Origin: CAIVAT01 sp964387205 | Lineage (GTDB): Bacteria; Bacteroidota; Bacteroidia; Bacteroidales; FEN-979 | Assembly: GCA_964387205.1 (NCBI GenBank) | Contig: CAYLVY010000004.1 | Span: 1-64,000 of the forward strand | Reading direction: 5' to 3' | Length of the DNA: 64,000 nucleotides | Shown here: piece after piece, positions 1 through 9,439 of the stretch | How the letters are laid out: every line of letters begins with the position of its first letter | Position numbering within the stretch: position 1 is the stretch's first letter | Made by a program: the position numbers and the translations under genes | The notes under the pieces: model-generated | What the model was told of the DNA's origin: nothing | Seen by the model: the letters and a program-made list of their open reading frames with translations, nothing else | Databases searched by the model: none

Positions 1-579
1 GCCGATGGTTACTTCGTTCTTCCTTATACGCTGCAGAATTATCTGGCCGGTGAGATCAAGGTACCCCGCATGTCGACCGACCTGCCCGAATTTGAAGCGG
101 CAGAAAATGATGTGCGTCAGCGATTGGAGAAATTATTGGCTGTTAAGGGCAACCGTTCGGTTGACCAGTTCCACAAAGAATTGGGAAAGATCATGTGGGA
201 ATACGTGGGGATGGGAAGGACAGAGGCAGGATTGAAAAAGGCGATTGACATGATCAGGAAGTTGAAGGATGAATTCTGGAAAAATGTCCGCATCCCCGGG
301 ACCATGAATGAACCGAACGTGGAACTCGAAAAAGCCAACCGTGTTGCCGATTTCCTGGAACTTGGCGAGTTGATGGCCCACGATGCACTTGGCCGGAAGG
401 AGAGTTGCGGGGGCCATTTCAGGGAAGAGTACCAGACCGAGGAGGGCGAGTGCCGCCGTGACGATGAAAATTATAAATATGTTGCCGCATGGGAGTATAA
501 AGGTGACGGAAACTTCATCCTTCACAAGGAAAGCCTTGTTTATGAAGAGATTGAAGTTAAACAACGGGTCTACAAATAA
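1..579 (+). CDS. frdA: Fumarate reductase / succinate dehydrogenase flavoprotein subunit, C-terminal part
   Basis: The frame is open from base 1, so the gene begins upstream of the window and only about 192 C-terminal residues are visible. They fit the helical and C-terminal part of the FAD subunit that interconverts fumarate and succinate at the inner face of the membrane. The visible part opens with residues resembling the end of the catalytic region and continues with the helical stretch typical of the family (KEL, IMWEYVGM). It ends in a charged tail rich in Tyr, Glu and Lys. The iron-sulfur subunit follows 63 bases later on the same strand, which is the usual Bacteroidota order and supports the call. 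The active-site His and FAD-binding motifs lie outside the window, so the direction of catalysis cannot be read here. Confidence 0.88.
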   Translation, partial: ADGYFVLPYTLQNYLAGEIKVPRMSTDLPEFEAAENDVRQRLEKLLAVKGNRSVDQFHKELGKIMWEYVGMGRTEAGLKKAIDMIRKLKDEFWKNVRIPGTMNEPNVELEKANRVADFLELGELMAHDALGRKESCGGHFREEYQTEEGECRRDDENYKYVAAWEYKGDGNFILHKESLVYEEIEVKQRVYK

Positions 580-642
580 ACATGCCCGCCATCCGTCCTA
601 TCCTTTCATGCCGCGATCCAAAACAGAAGAAAACGCATTGAT

Positions 643-1383
643 ATGAAACTTACGCTCAAGATCTGGAGACAGAAAGATGCCAAGTCAAAGGGTATGTTTG
701 TCACCTACCCGCTCGACAATATCAGCCCCAATTGCTCTTTCCTGGAGATGCTCGATATCCTCAACGAGCAACTGATTCAGAAAAATGAAGACCCGGTGGT
801 TTTCGATCACGACTGCCGGGAGGGTATATGCGGGATGTGCAGCCTTTATATCAACGGCCGCCCCCATGGCCCTGATGATGCCGTGACCGCCTGCCAACTG
901 CACATGCGCAAATTCACCGACGGAGACACCATCGTTGTGGAACCCTGGCGGGCGAAGCCTTTCCCGGTCATTAAAGACCTGATGGTGGACCGTTCCGCGT
1001 TTGACAAGATCATTCAGGAGGGCGGTTACGTTTCGGTCAATACCGGCGGCGCTGCCGAAGCCAACAGTATCCTGGTCAGCAAAATCGACGCCGATCTCTC
1101 GATGGATGCAGCGGCATGCATCGGATGCGGCGCCTGCGTTGCCGCCTGCAAAAACGCCTCCGCCATGCTTTTTGTTTCGGCCAAGGTATCGCAACTTGCC
1201 CTGCTGCCACAGGGAAAAATAGAGGCCAAAGAACGGGTAAAGCGGATGGTGAAAAAAATGGATGAACTGGGTTTCGGAAATTGTTCCAACACTTATGCCT
1301 GCGAAGCAGAGTGTCCGAAAGAGATCTCACGGTCCAATATCGCCCGGCTGAACAGGGAATTCCTGTGTGCCAGGGTGATCTGA
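643..1383 (+). CDS. frdB: Fumarate reductase / succinate dehydrogenase iron-sulfur subunit
   Basis: This 246-residue protein carries electrons between the flavin subunit and the membrane quinone. Three cluster-binding regions can be read. A [2Fe-2S] ferredoxin-like set has Cys58, Cys63 and Cys66 (motif CREGICGMC) and a fourth Cys near residue 84. A ferredoxin-type set CIGCGACVAAC starts at Cys159. A third Cys set lies near residues 215-225 (ACEAECPKEI). The length fits the short FrdB form found in Bacteroidota, Wolinella and related enzymes. It follows frdA directly, so the two are cotranscribed. The cytochrome b subunit is presumably upstream of frdA, outside the window. Confidence 0.95.
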   Translation: MKLTLKIWRQKDAKSKGMFVTYPLDNISPNCSFLEMLDILNEQLIQKNEDPVVFDHDCREGICGMCSLYINGRPHGPDDAVTACQLHMRKFTDGDTIVVEPWRAKPFPVIKDLMVDRSAFDKIIQEGGYVSVNTGGAAEANSILVSKIDADLSMDAAACIGCGACVAACKNASAMLFVSAKVSQLALLPQGKIEAKERVKRMVKKMDELGFGNCSNTYACEAECPKEISRSNIARLNREFLCARVI

Positions 1384-1688
1384 TGTTTTCTGTTGATAAC
1401 TTTTTACAATTCACCCTATTACCTTTTGCTTTTTTCCGGATTAACCATAAAATTGTTATGGTTCCCTTTCTCCGGTTCAGGGTGATGGAAATCGACTCCA
1501 ATGTATGTTTCACCGGTAAGAAAAAAAGATGCCTGCGTTATACGGTACGTTCTATGGCCCTGATTATCCAACCCTCCGTTCCTGACGACCGGAGACGAAG
1601 CCTTCCGGAAATTTTCTGGCAATAGTCATCCAACAATGAAATCAGGTCAACTTTTAACCGGACTTGTGGTAAAAATAAAAAAAACGAG
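1384..1688. other. Non-coding spacer between frdB and holB (305 bases)
   Basis: No ORF here looks like a real protein. The stretch holds one perfect hairpin near its 5' end, annotated separately, and ends in an A-rich tract just before the holB start. No clear TAnnTTTG promoter box is visible. Confidence 0.6.
1443..1463 (+). terminator. Possible terminator hairpin after frdAB
   Basis: A perfect inverted repeat has arms AACCATAA and TTATGGTT (8 bp each) around a 5-base loop, 60 bases after the frdB stop. It is followed by a C/T-rich stretch (CCCTTTC) rather than a clean U tract, so termination is only possible. The stem is AT-rich and modest in strength. Confidence 0.35.
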
Positions 1689-2747
1689 ATGAGGTTCAAG
1701 GAGATCCCCGGAAACGAGAGTATAAAAAGGAAACTGATCCGTACCGTTACGGATCAGCGTGTGAGCCATGCCCAGTTGTTCCATGGCCCGCCGGAAAACC
1801 ATAAACTGGCGCTTGCCATTGCCTATGCACAACTCATCAATTGTACCTCCGGGACGACTTCCCCTGAAGGGATCGATTCATGCGGCACCTGTCCATCCTG
1901 TGTGAAATATCAGAAACTTGCCCATCCTGATCTCCACTTCATCTTTCCTGTGACCACCACCAAAGCGGTACCCGAAAAACCACAAAGCAAATTGTTTCTT
2001 CAGGACTGGAGAAAATTCCTGAACGATCACCATTTCAAGGGTTCGCTGCTCGACTGGTATGATGCCATCGGAGTGGAGAACAAGCAGGGGATCATCAATG
2101 CCAACGATTGTGATGAGATCATCACCAAACTCAGTTACAAAAGTTATGAATCGGAATACAAGGTGATGATCATCTGGATGGCAGAGAAGATCTATCCTAC
2201 GGCAGCCCCGAAAATACTGAAAATACTGGAGGAGCCACCTGAAAAAACACTGTTCATCCTGATTGCCGAAGAGCCCGGACAGATCATCAATACCATCCTC
2301 TCCCGGACCCTGATGGTGAAAATCCCGGGCGAGCAGTCACATAGCATGGTCAGGGATGAAGAGGAGGAACATATCTTCCTTTCGTTCCGGGATTGGATGC
2401 GTCTCTGCTTTGCAGCCAATGTCAAAGGTTTGATCGAATTTACCGCCACCATCTCCAAAACCGGAAGGGAACGTCAGAAGCATTTCCTCCATTATGCACT
2501 CAGCACCATTGGCCTCTGTTCCGCACTCCATTACAACCGGAGTTTACCCCCGTGCCTCTTTCCTGAGGAAGAGATATTTATCACAAAATTCACCCCCTTC
2601 ATCCCCTTTGAAAACCTGATCCGGTTCAACACCCTCCTGAATGAAGCCATCAGCCATATCGAACGCAATGCCCATCCCGGGACACTGTTTATGGACCTCT
2701 CCCTGAAATTTGTCAGGGTGTTTAATCCTAATTTTGTACCTTTGTAG
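1689..2747 (+). CDS. holB: DNA polymerase III delta' subunit (clamp loader)
   Basis: This 352-residue AAA+ family protein belongs to the clamp-loader complex that places the sliding clamp on primed DNA. The N-terminal part (about 1-210) reads like delta'/DnaX. It has a SHAQLFHGP stretch, a zinc-ribbon-like CGTCPSCVKYQ motif followed by HPD near residues 65-80, and a sensor-like region KILKILEEPPEKTLFILIAE around residues 175-195. The P-loop is degenerate (GPPENHKL), as expected for delta', which does not hydrolyse ATP. The C-terminal half is diverged and helical. The following ricT, gldH and PBP1A genes form a neighbourhood common in Bacteroidota. Confidence 0.9.
   Translation: MRFKEIPGNESIKRKLIRTVTDQRVSHAQLFHGPPENHKLALAIAYAQLINCTSGTTSPEGIDSCGTCPSCVKYQKLAHPDLHFIFPVTTTKAVPEKPQSKLFLQDWRKFLNDHHFKGSLLDWYDAIGVENKQGIINANDCDEIITKLSYKSYESEYKVMIIWMAEKIYPTAAPKILKILEEPPEKTLFILIAEEPGQIINTILSRTLMVKIPGEQSHSMVRDEEEEHIFLSFRDWMRLCFAANVKGLIEFTATISKTGRERQKHFLHYALSTIGLCSALHYNRSLPPCLFPEEEIFITKFTPFIPFENLIRFNTLLNEAISHIERNAHPGTLFMDLSLKFVRVFNPNFVPL
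2737..2744 (+). promoter_or_regulatory. Candidate -7 box for ricT-gldH-PBP1A
   Basis: TACCTTTG matches the Bacteroidota -7 consensus TAnnTTTG. It overlaps the last codons of holB and lies 18 bases before the ricT start. No well-spaced -33 TTTG is present, so confidence is moderate. Confidence 0.4.
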
Positions 2748-2762
2748 GGATTAAGCATTACC

Positions 2763-3953
2763 ATGGAAAGAACAGAAAACCAGCCGTTACCACCTGAACA
2801 AGTACCGGTTACAGATAATATATCCGAAGAGGGAGATCTCCTTGAATTCAAACCCGTAAAACTGCCGTATAATCCATTCCTTACAAGGGGTTGCTGCCAT
2901 TCGCCGAGTGCCTTCCATAAAAACGATACAATTTTTCAGCATCGCTGCAATAAATATGATTCTTTCGACTGGATGGTCCGGATTCCCCCTGTCAACGGAA
3001 TTCCGGAATTTGAACTGGTCGAGGTCAGGTTTAAAAACGGCCGCAAGGATTTCTTCCGGGTACCACCGGAACTTGAGTTGGCCGTAGGTGATTTTGTTGC
3101 CGTGGAGGCATCGCCGGGCCACGATATCGGCATCGTGAACATGGCGGGTGAAATTGTACGTTTTAATTATCACAGGAAATCAGGAAAAACCGCCACAGAA
3201 GAGTTTCGCAAGGTTTACCGCAAAGCTCGGCAGACCGACATTGAAAAATGGAATACTGCCGTTGAATCCGAAAATACGTTGATGTTTCGCTCAAGGGCAA
3301 TGGCCGAGGAGTTGGGTTTGTCGATGAAGATAAACGATGTGGAGATCCAGGGCGACCATACCAAAGCCATATTTTACTACACGGCCGATGATCGCGTAGA
3401 TTTCAGGGAGTTGATCAAACTAATGGCCGAGGAGTTCAAACTGCGTATCGAAATGCGCCAGATCGGCGCACGTCAGGAAGCAAGCCGCCTGGGCGGTATC
3501 GGATCCTGCGGCCGGGAATTGTGCTGCTCCACCTGGATGGGAGAATTCAAATCGGTTACCACCAATGCAGCCCGCGTGCAGCAGCTCTCGCTCAACCCCC
3601 AGAAACTGGCCGGACAGTGTGGCAAACTCAAGTGCTGCCTCAACTATGAATACGAAACCTATTTGGATGCCCAGAAAGGATTTCCATCCACCGAAACCAG
3701 ACTTAAAACAAAAAAAGGGGAAGCTATCCACCAGAAATCAGATATCATGCAACGGGTAATGTGGTATTCCTACCTGAGTGACCTTGGCAGCCAATTGGCC
3801 CTTTCTGTGGATACGGTGGTGGATATCATCGACCAGAACCGCAGGGGTATCATACCTGAAAAACTGGAAGACCTAACCCTGACTATCGGAAAAAACGAGG
3901 ATAAAGAGGTGAATCCCCTCCAGGATGATCTTACCCGCTTCGACAACCAGTGA
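2763..3953 (+). CDS. ricT: PSP1-domain protein, RicT/YaaT family
   Basis: This 396-residue protein has a PSP1 domain, as in Bacillus RicT (YaaT), which takes part in a complex affecting RNase Y activity and development. Its role in Bacteroidota is not established. The core lies at about residues 70-320. It includes a Cys-rich signature CGRELCCSTW near residue 245 and CGKLKCCLNYE near residue 288; these cysteines bind iron-sulfur clusters in the Bacillus complex. The N-terminal extension of about 60 residues and the C-terminal tail make it longer than the Bacillus protein, as is common in this phylum. It starts 15 bases after holB and is followed by gldH after 18 bases. Confidence 0.9.
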   Translation: MERTENQPLPPEQVPVTDNISEEGDLLEFKPVKLPYNPFLTRGCCHSPSAFHKNDTIFQHRCNKYDSFDWMVRIPPVNGIPEFELVEVRFKNGRKDFFRVPPELELAVGDFVAVEASPGHDIGIVNMAGEIVRFNYHRKSGKTATEEFRKVYRKARQTDIEKWNTAVESENTLMFRSRAMAEELGLSMKINDVEIQGDHTKAIFYYTADDRVDFRELIKLMAEEFKLRIEMRQIGARQEASRLGGIGSCGRELCCSTWMGEFKSVTTNAARVQQLSLNPQKLAGQCGKLKCCLNYEYETYLDAQKGFPSTETRLKTKKGEAIHQKSDIMQRVMWYSYLSDLGSQLALSVDTVVDIIDQNRRGIIPEKLEDLTLTIGKNEDKEVNPLQDDLTRFDNQ

Positions 3954-3971
3954 CCTGAAGATCGTACCTCC

Positions 3972-4448
3972 ATGCATAAAAGGCAAATCTTAACGGTATT
4001 AACCTGCATCTCCCTTTTCCTTGTTCTGACAGGCTCCTGCGACCGGAACCGGTTTTTTGAAGAAAATTTTGCCATTCCCGAAGGACAATGGAACAGCCGT
4101 AACCACGTTATATTTAATGTGGATATCCCAACCACCACCGTGCCTTTCAATGTCTACCTGAACCTCCGCAATACCCCTGACTATCCATTCAGTAATCTGT
4201 TTCTGTTTATGACCACTCATTATCCCGATGGCACTACCTCAGCCGACACCCTTGAACTGTTATTGGCCGATTATCAGGGCAGATGGCTCGGAAAAGGAAT
4301 GGGCAGCGTACGTTACAACCGTTTCCTGTTGAAGAAAAGTTTACGCTTCCCTTCAAAAGGGGAATACCGTTTCGAATTTGAACAGGCCATGAGAACACCG
4401 GTACTCAAGGGAATCAAGGATATCGGGTTCCGGCTTGAGCACAATTAA
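3972..4448 (+). CDS. gldH: Gliding-motility-type lipoprotein GldH
   Basis: This 158-residue protein has a lipoprotein signal peptide: a hydrophobic stretch and a lipobox ending LTGSC, with the acylated Cys near residue 23. The body matches the GldH family: a FEENFAIPEGQW start, a central NLRNTPDYPFSNLFLF stretch, and a C-terminal IKDIGFRLE motif. GldH is required for gliding in Flavobacterium. It is also widespread in non-gliding Bacteroidota, so the gene alone does not prove motility. Its position between ricT and a class A PBP is a conserved arrangement. The stop is 16 bases before the chosen PBP1A start. Confidence 0.88.
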   Translation: MHKRQILTVLTCISLFLVLTGSCDRNRFFEENFAIPEGQWNSRNHVIFNVDIPTTTVPFNVYLNLRNTPDYPFSNLFLFMTTHYPDGTTSADTLELLLADYQGRWLGKGMGSVRYNRFLLKKSLRFPSKGEYRFEFEQAMRTPVLKGIKDIGFRLEHN

Positions 4449-4464
4449 AATCATCTATCACGAT

Positions 4465-6747
4465 ATGCACATGAAGCGCAGCAGCAAAAATAAATCCGGT
4501 ACCTCTTACTTTGTGAAGGGTTTCTGGATATCTTTTGTCGCGCTGATCATCGTGATCGTTCTTTTCTTTATCGCCATTACCTATGGGGTTTTCGGAAAAA
4601 TGCCAACATTCGGGGAACTGGAAAATCCCAAGAGTAATCTTGCCACCGAAATCATCTCCTCAGACGGCAAACTCCTCGGAAAATACTACGTGGAAAACCG
4701 GTCCAATACGCAGTTCCACGAACTTTCACCGAACGTGATCAACGCCCTGATCGCCACGGAAGATGCCCGGTTTGAAAAGCATTCAGGGGTGGACATCATC
4801 GCGGTATTGCGGGTGATGTCAGGTGTTATTACCGGACGATCAAAAGGAGGCGGCTCCACCATTTCCCAACAACTGGCAAAGAACCTCTTTCCGCGCAAGC
4901 CTAACCGTTCCCTGCCTGAAACCGCCCTGATCAAATTCAAAGAGTGGGTGACAGCTATAAAGCTGGAGCGGAATTACTCCAAAGATGAGATCCTTGCCAT
5001 GTACCTGAACACGGTCGATTTCGGAAGCCAGTCGTATGGTATCAAATCGGCTGCCAAAACTTTTTTTAACAAGGAGCCATCGCAACTTAAAGTGGAAGAA
5101 GCAGCCACCCTGATCGGAACCCTTAAAGCCCCCACATGGTTCAGTCCGGTAAGAAATCCCGAACGTTCGCTCGAGCGCCGGAATACCGTAATGGGACAAA
5201 TGAAAAAATATGGCTATATCACGGCAGAAGAGTTCGATTCTCTCCGGGTTTTGCCCATCGATATGTCGAGGTACCGCATTCAGGACCACACCTCCGGAAC
5301 GGCCACCTATTTCAGGGAATACCTCCGCTCTGTCCTCACCGATTGGTGCAACCAGCACACCCGGGAAGACGGAAATACCTACAATCTATACCGTGACGGA
5401 TTGAAAGTATATACAACGATTAACTATAAAATGCAGGAATACGCGGAACAGGCAGTCAGAGAATATCTCGGGAACGAGCTTCAGCCGGCCTTCTTCAGAC
5501 ACTGGAAAGGGGTCCCCAATGCCCCGTTCGTCTTCGAAGGCCCGGAACCTGTCAAAGAGATCAATAACCTGCTGACTTCTGCCATGCGGCGGTCGGACCG
5601 CTATTACCGTGCCAAAACAGAGGGCAAACCCGACAGCAAAATTATGGAGGAGTTTAAAACACCTGTCCGGATGAAAGTTTTCTCTTACCGGGGGGTGATC
5701 GATACCATAATGACCCCGATGGATTCTATCAGGTACTACAAGTTTTTCCTTCAATCTGGATTGATGTCGGTAGACCCCCTGACTGGTCAGGTCAAGGCTT
5801 ATGTCGGTGGGATTGACTATCGTTTCTTTCAGTTCGACCATGTTAAACTCAGCCGCCGGCAGGTCGGCAGTACCTTCAAACCCTTTCTTTACACCCTTGC
5901 CATGCAGGAAGGCGAGTCGCCCTGTGCCCTTTATCCCAATGTTCAGCCGGTGATCGAGTTGGATGACGGTACCGTTTGGGCACCTGATAACGCCAGCGAC
6001 GACCGTAAAGGGGAACAGGTTACCCTCAAATGGGCATTGGCCAATTCAAACAACTGGGTTTCAGGACAACTGATAAAAAAATATGCCCCCACGGCTGTGG
6101 TAGAGCTGGCCCGCAAGATGGGTGTTACCAGTGATATCCCGGCCGTTTATTCGATTGCCCTCGGATCGTGCGACCTGAGTTTGTACGAGATGGTGGGGGC
6201 TATGTCGGTCTATGCCAACAAAGGGGTGTATATCGAACCATCTTTCATCACGCGCATTGAGGATAAGCATGGGAACGTCCTGGAAACGTTTATGCAAAAG
6301 TCCCGGGAAGCTATCAGCGAGGAGACTGCCTTTCTGATGGTCCAGTTGATGAAAGGGGTTGTGGACCACGGAACAAGTGTCAGGTTAAGATATAAATACG
6401 GCCTCGATAACCCTATTGCAGGGAAGACGGGGACCACACAGAACCAGAGCGACGGGTGGTTTATGGGTATTATTCCGGATCTTGTGACCGGAGTCTGGGT
6501 CGGTTGTGAAGACCGGGCCGCCCACTTCAGGACCATAACCCTTGGCCAGGGGGCCAATATGGCACTCCCCATCTGGGGTATTTACATGCAAAAGATCTAT
6601 GCCGACCCCTCCCTGGGATATTCCAGGCGTGATTTTGATCCGCCCGCTGAACCCCTCACCGTGGATATCGATTGTGAGACCAACGCCGGAGGCACCTCCC
6701 CGGGCAACCAAAACAACCGATATATCATTGACCCCGATGAATTCTGA
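4465..6747 (+). CDS. Class A penicillin-binding protein (PBP1A-like), transglycosylase and transpeptidase
   Basis: This bifunctional enzyme polymerises and cross-links peptidoglycan in the periplasm, anchored by one N-terminal membrane helix (about residues 15-40). The GT51 domain follows, with the catalytic Glu motif EDARFEKHSG and GGSTISQQLAKNLF. The transpeptidase domain has the nucleophile in STFK near residue 469, a SNN motif, and KTGTT further on. The length of about 760 residues is normal. The open frame reaches back to 4435, inside gldH, but the ATG at 4465 (or 4471) gives a more typical basic N-terminus (MKRSSKNKSG) and avoids that overlap. The C-terminus is polar and rich in Asn and Gly. 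Confidence 0.94.
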   Translation: MHMKRSSKNKSGTSYFVKGFWISFVALIIVIVLFFIAITYGVFGKMPTFGELENPKSNLATEIISSDGKLLGKYYVENRSNTQFHELSPNVINALIATEDARFEKHSGVDIIAVLRVMSGVITGRSKGGGSTISQQLAKNLFPRKPNRSLPETALIKFKEWVTAIKLERNYSKDEILAMYLNTVDFGSQSYGIKSAAKTFFNKEPSQLKVEEAATLIGTLKAPTWFSPVRNPERSLERRNTVMGQMKKYGYITAEEFDSLRVLPIDMSRYRIQDHTSGTATYFREYLRSVLTDWCNQHTREDGNTYNLYRDGLKVYTTINYKMQEYAEQAVREYLGNELQPAFFRHWKGVPNAPFVFEGPEPVKEINNLLTSAMRRSDRYYRAKTEGKPDSKIMEEFKTPVRMKVFSYRGVIDTIMTPMDSIRYYKFFLQSGLMSVDPLTGQVKAYVGGIDYRFFQFDHVKLSRRQVGSTFKPFLYTLAMQEGESPCALYPNVQPVIELDDGTVWAPDNASDDRKGEQVTLKWALANSNNWVSGQLIKKYAPTAVVELARKMGVTSDIPAVYSIALGSCDLSLYEMVGAMSVYANKGVYIEPSFITRIEDKHGNVLETFMQKSREAISEETAFLMVQLMKGVVDHGTSVRLRYKYGLDNPIAGKTGTTQNQSDGWFMGIIPDLVTGVWVGCEDRAAHFRTITLGQGANMALPIWGIYMQKIYADPSLGYSRRDFDPPAEPLTVDIDCETNAGGTSPGNQNNRYIIDPDEF

Positions 6748-6804
6748 TACCTCATTGCTGCCCGGATCAGGGCGCAATAATTCATTTCAACTCCCGGACT
6801 ACCC

Positions 6805-9055
6805 ATGATCTTTCCTTCCAACTTCGAACAAAAACTGGGATTCGATTCTATCCGGCACAAATTGGAAGAGCTATGCCTTTCCGGCCCGGGAAGAAAAAAA
6901 ATTGCGGCAATCGCCTTTTCCGAAGATCCTGAAGAGATTTCAGCCCGACTTGGGGAGGCGGATGAAATGAAGCATATCATCCGGTTTGAGGGAGGGTTTC
7001 CCTCTCAGGATTACTATGACCTGACCGGTGAACTGGTCAGGATCAGGATCCCGGGAACGTATATCGAACCGGATCAACTATCGGAACTTAAATTGTCCCT
7101 GTTCACTATTGCCGGGCAGATCCGGTTTGTCAGGCAAAACCCTGTACAATATCCCTGTCTGAACACCATTACGGAAAATGACGCTCCGGATTTCTTTATT
7201 GCCATAACCGGCATGATCTCGGAGATTATCGACGAGAAGTCCGAAGTTCGCGAAAATGCCTCTCCGGAACTTCAGCGGATCAGAAGAAAAAAGTCGGCAC
7301 TGATCGCTTCCGTGGAACGACAAATGCTGCAGCAGTTCAAAGCAGCCCGTCAGCAGGGGTGGACACCGGACGATGCAGAGATCNNNNNNNNNNNNNNNNN
7401 NNNNAACCAGCACCCATAAGAGGAAAATTACGGGGTTTGTGCACGATGAATCTGCCACCGGCCATACCGTCTATTTAGAACCGGCCGAAGCATTTGAAAC
7501 CAATAATATTATCCGGGAACTGGAATACGAGGAACGGAGGGAGATCATAAGGATCCTCACCGCTTTCGCCGATCGCATCCGTCCCGATATTGAAGTATTG
7601 CTGCACGGATACCAGGTGATGGGCGCCTTCGATGCGATCAGGGCAAAAGCGTTGTTTGCCATCAGTGTCGGAGCGGTTAAACCCATGCACCTTCCGACAT
7701 CTTCCGACCGGGATAAACCGCCCTCTTTTTTCTGGAATAACGCCATCCATCCGTTGCTCCATCTTTCACATCTCAAACAAAACAAAAAGGTCGTCCCGCT
7801 CAACATCCGGTTAAATCCTGAAGAACGAATCCTGGTGATTTCGGGGCCGAATGCAGGCGGCAAATCGGTTTGCCTGAAGACTACCGGTTTGATCCAGTAC
7901 ATGCTCCAGTGCGGCCTTCTTCCACCGGTCAGGGAGGATTCAGAGTTTTGCCTGTTCAGCCATATTTTTATCGATATCGGGGATGAACAATCAATCGACA
8001 ACGATCTCAGCACCTATTCTTCCAAGTTACTCAATCTCAGATTCTTTATTGAAAATGTAGACCGTCGTACCCTGTTCCTGATTGATGAATTCGGGACAGG
8101 CACCGATCCGTCGCTCGGTGGTGCCATTGCTGAAGCCACCCTGGAGGCGCTCAACGCGAGGGAAGGGATGGGAGTGGTAACCACCCATTACAGTAAACTG
8201 AAATTAATGGCCGGACGTGAACAGGGTATCGTGAATGGTGCAATGCTCTTTGATCTCGGGAAACTTAAACCATTGTACCAGTTAAAGATCGGTCACCCGG
8301 GAAGTTCATTTGCCCTGGAGATTGCGCGTGAGATAGGTTTTCCGGAAAAGGTACTCGAGCGTGCCGGTGAGATGACCGGTACCAGTCAGCTCGATTTTGA
8401 CCGTGAATTGCAGGGCCTGGAAGTTGAAAAACGCGAATTGCAGAAAAAGCAGCAGGAGGTGACCATGGCAGATGAGTTTCTGGCCGAGGTTATTTCTAAA
8501 TATGAAAAACTCAGCGAGGAGCTGGAACGCCGGAAAAAAGAGATCCTGGACAAAGCCCGGACAGAAGCTTCGGAGTTATTGGGTAAAGTGAACAGTACCA
8601 TCGAACGGACCATCCGGGAAATCAAGGAGTCGCAGGCAGATAAAGCCAGGACCAGGGAAGCGCGTAAAGATATCGAGGAGATCAGACAGGAGTTGCTGGA
8701 TATTGTTCCGCCTGCTCCGGCTGCCACTTTATCGGGCACTGAAACAACGACACCGGCAACAGGCCGTTACAGCGAGTATGTCAGAGAATTGAACAACAGG
8801 CTGAACCAATACTCTCTCACCCTTGACCTCCGCGGGAAGAGGGCCGATGAGGCCGTTTCGATGCTGCAACGATATATTGATGATGCGATCATGTTTGCCA
8901 TACCCGAAGTGCGTATCCTGCACGGAAAGGGCAACGGCATTCTGCGTCAGATCACCCGCGATTATCTCCGGGGGCAAAAGGAGGTAAAATCGGCCAGGGA
9001 TGCCCCCCTTGATCAGGGCGGAGCAGGGATTACCATGGTATCATTCCGCAAATAA
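6805..9055 (+). CDS. mutS2: Endonuclease MutS2 (interrupted by an assembly gap)
   Basis: This is a MutS-family ATPase with a C-terminal Smr domain; in other bacteria MutS2 acts on recombination intermediates or stalled ribosomes. The N-terminal clamp region (residues 1-193) is followed by a 21-N gap. The sequence resumes at STHKRKITGFVHDESATG, which is the core of the family. The P-loop GPNAGGKS, a LIDEFGTGTDP Walker B region and a TTHY motif follow, then a long coiled coil (about 8380-8700). The Smr domain has LDLRG and the HGKGNG motif. The flanks of the gap are in different frames (+1 before, +2 after), so the missing DNA is not 21 bases. Family alignment suggests the short conserved segment before the KRK motif is lost. 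Confidence 0.9.
7384..7404. other. Assembly gap (21 N) inside mutS2
   Basis: A run of 21 undetermined bases. To keep mutS2 in frame, the true missing length must be 2 modulo 3, so the N count is a placeholder. Confidence 0.95.
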
Positions 9056-9079
9056 TCCGTAAAAGGGCAATTATTTTCT

Positions 9080-9110
9080 TTTGGAAATTCATTCAAAGTG
9101 TGTATCTTTG
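9080..9110 (+). promoter_or_regulatory. Promoter of rpsT
   Basis: A -33 TTTG at 9080-9083 and a -7 TATCTTTG at 9103-9110 are separated by 19 bases, an almost ideal Bacteroidota vegetative promoter. The rpsT start codon is 28 bases downstream of the -7 box. Confidence 0.85.
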
Positions 9111-9138
9111 CACCCCAAATTGAAAACAAAAGAGCATC

Positions 9139-9411
9139 ATGGCTAACCATAAAAGTTCAGAAAAACGCATCCGCAGCACCAAAACAAAACGTACCCTGAA
9201 TCGTTATCAGGGCAGAACCGTTCGTAATTCCGTCAGGAAAGCCCGGGAAATCAGCGATCCGGCTGCCATGGCTACCGAACTGCCCAAGGTGATCTCGCAG
9301 GTGGACAAGTTGGCCAAACGCAGTGTCATCCACAAAAACAAGGCAGCTAACCTGAAATCGAAACTGATGCGCAAAGCCAATGCGTTGGCTAAGGCGCCGG
9401 TTAGCGCATAA
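9139..9411 (+). CDS. rpsT: 30S ribosomal protein S20
   Basis: This is a 90-residue, highly basic protein that binds 16S rRNA in the small subunit. It begins MANHKSSEKRIR, the normal S20 start, and continues with the KRTLNRYQGRTVRNSVRKAR and VIHKNKAANLKSKLMRK segments of the family. Length and charge are normal. It is a single-gene unit with its own strong promoter, and converges on the acyltransferase gene on the other strand 28 bases later. Confidence 0.97.
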   Translation: MANHKSSEKRIRSTKTKRTLNRYQGRTVRNSVRKAREISDPAAMATELPKVISQVDKLAKRSVIHKNKAANLKSKLMRKANALAKAPVSA

Positions 9412-9413
9412 AC

Positions 9414-9428
9414 TCCTGATCTTCAGGA
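9414..9428. terminator. Possible bidirectional terminator hairpin
   Basis: A 6-bp inverted repeat (TCCTGA, loop TCT, TCAGGA) lies just after the rpsT stop and just before the end of the convergent acyltransferase gene. It is short and the U tract is poor. Confidence 0.35.
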
Positions 9429-9439
9429 TTGAATTCCTT

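Noticed and set aside
1281..1625. A 114-residue frame in the frdB-holB spacer
   Set aside because: It starts inside frdB, has no recognisable motif and covers a hairpin; it is probably not a gene.
7373..7419. Apparent gene fission in mutS2
   Set aside because: The break coincides with an N gap, and the two parts together make one normal protein.
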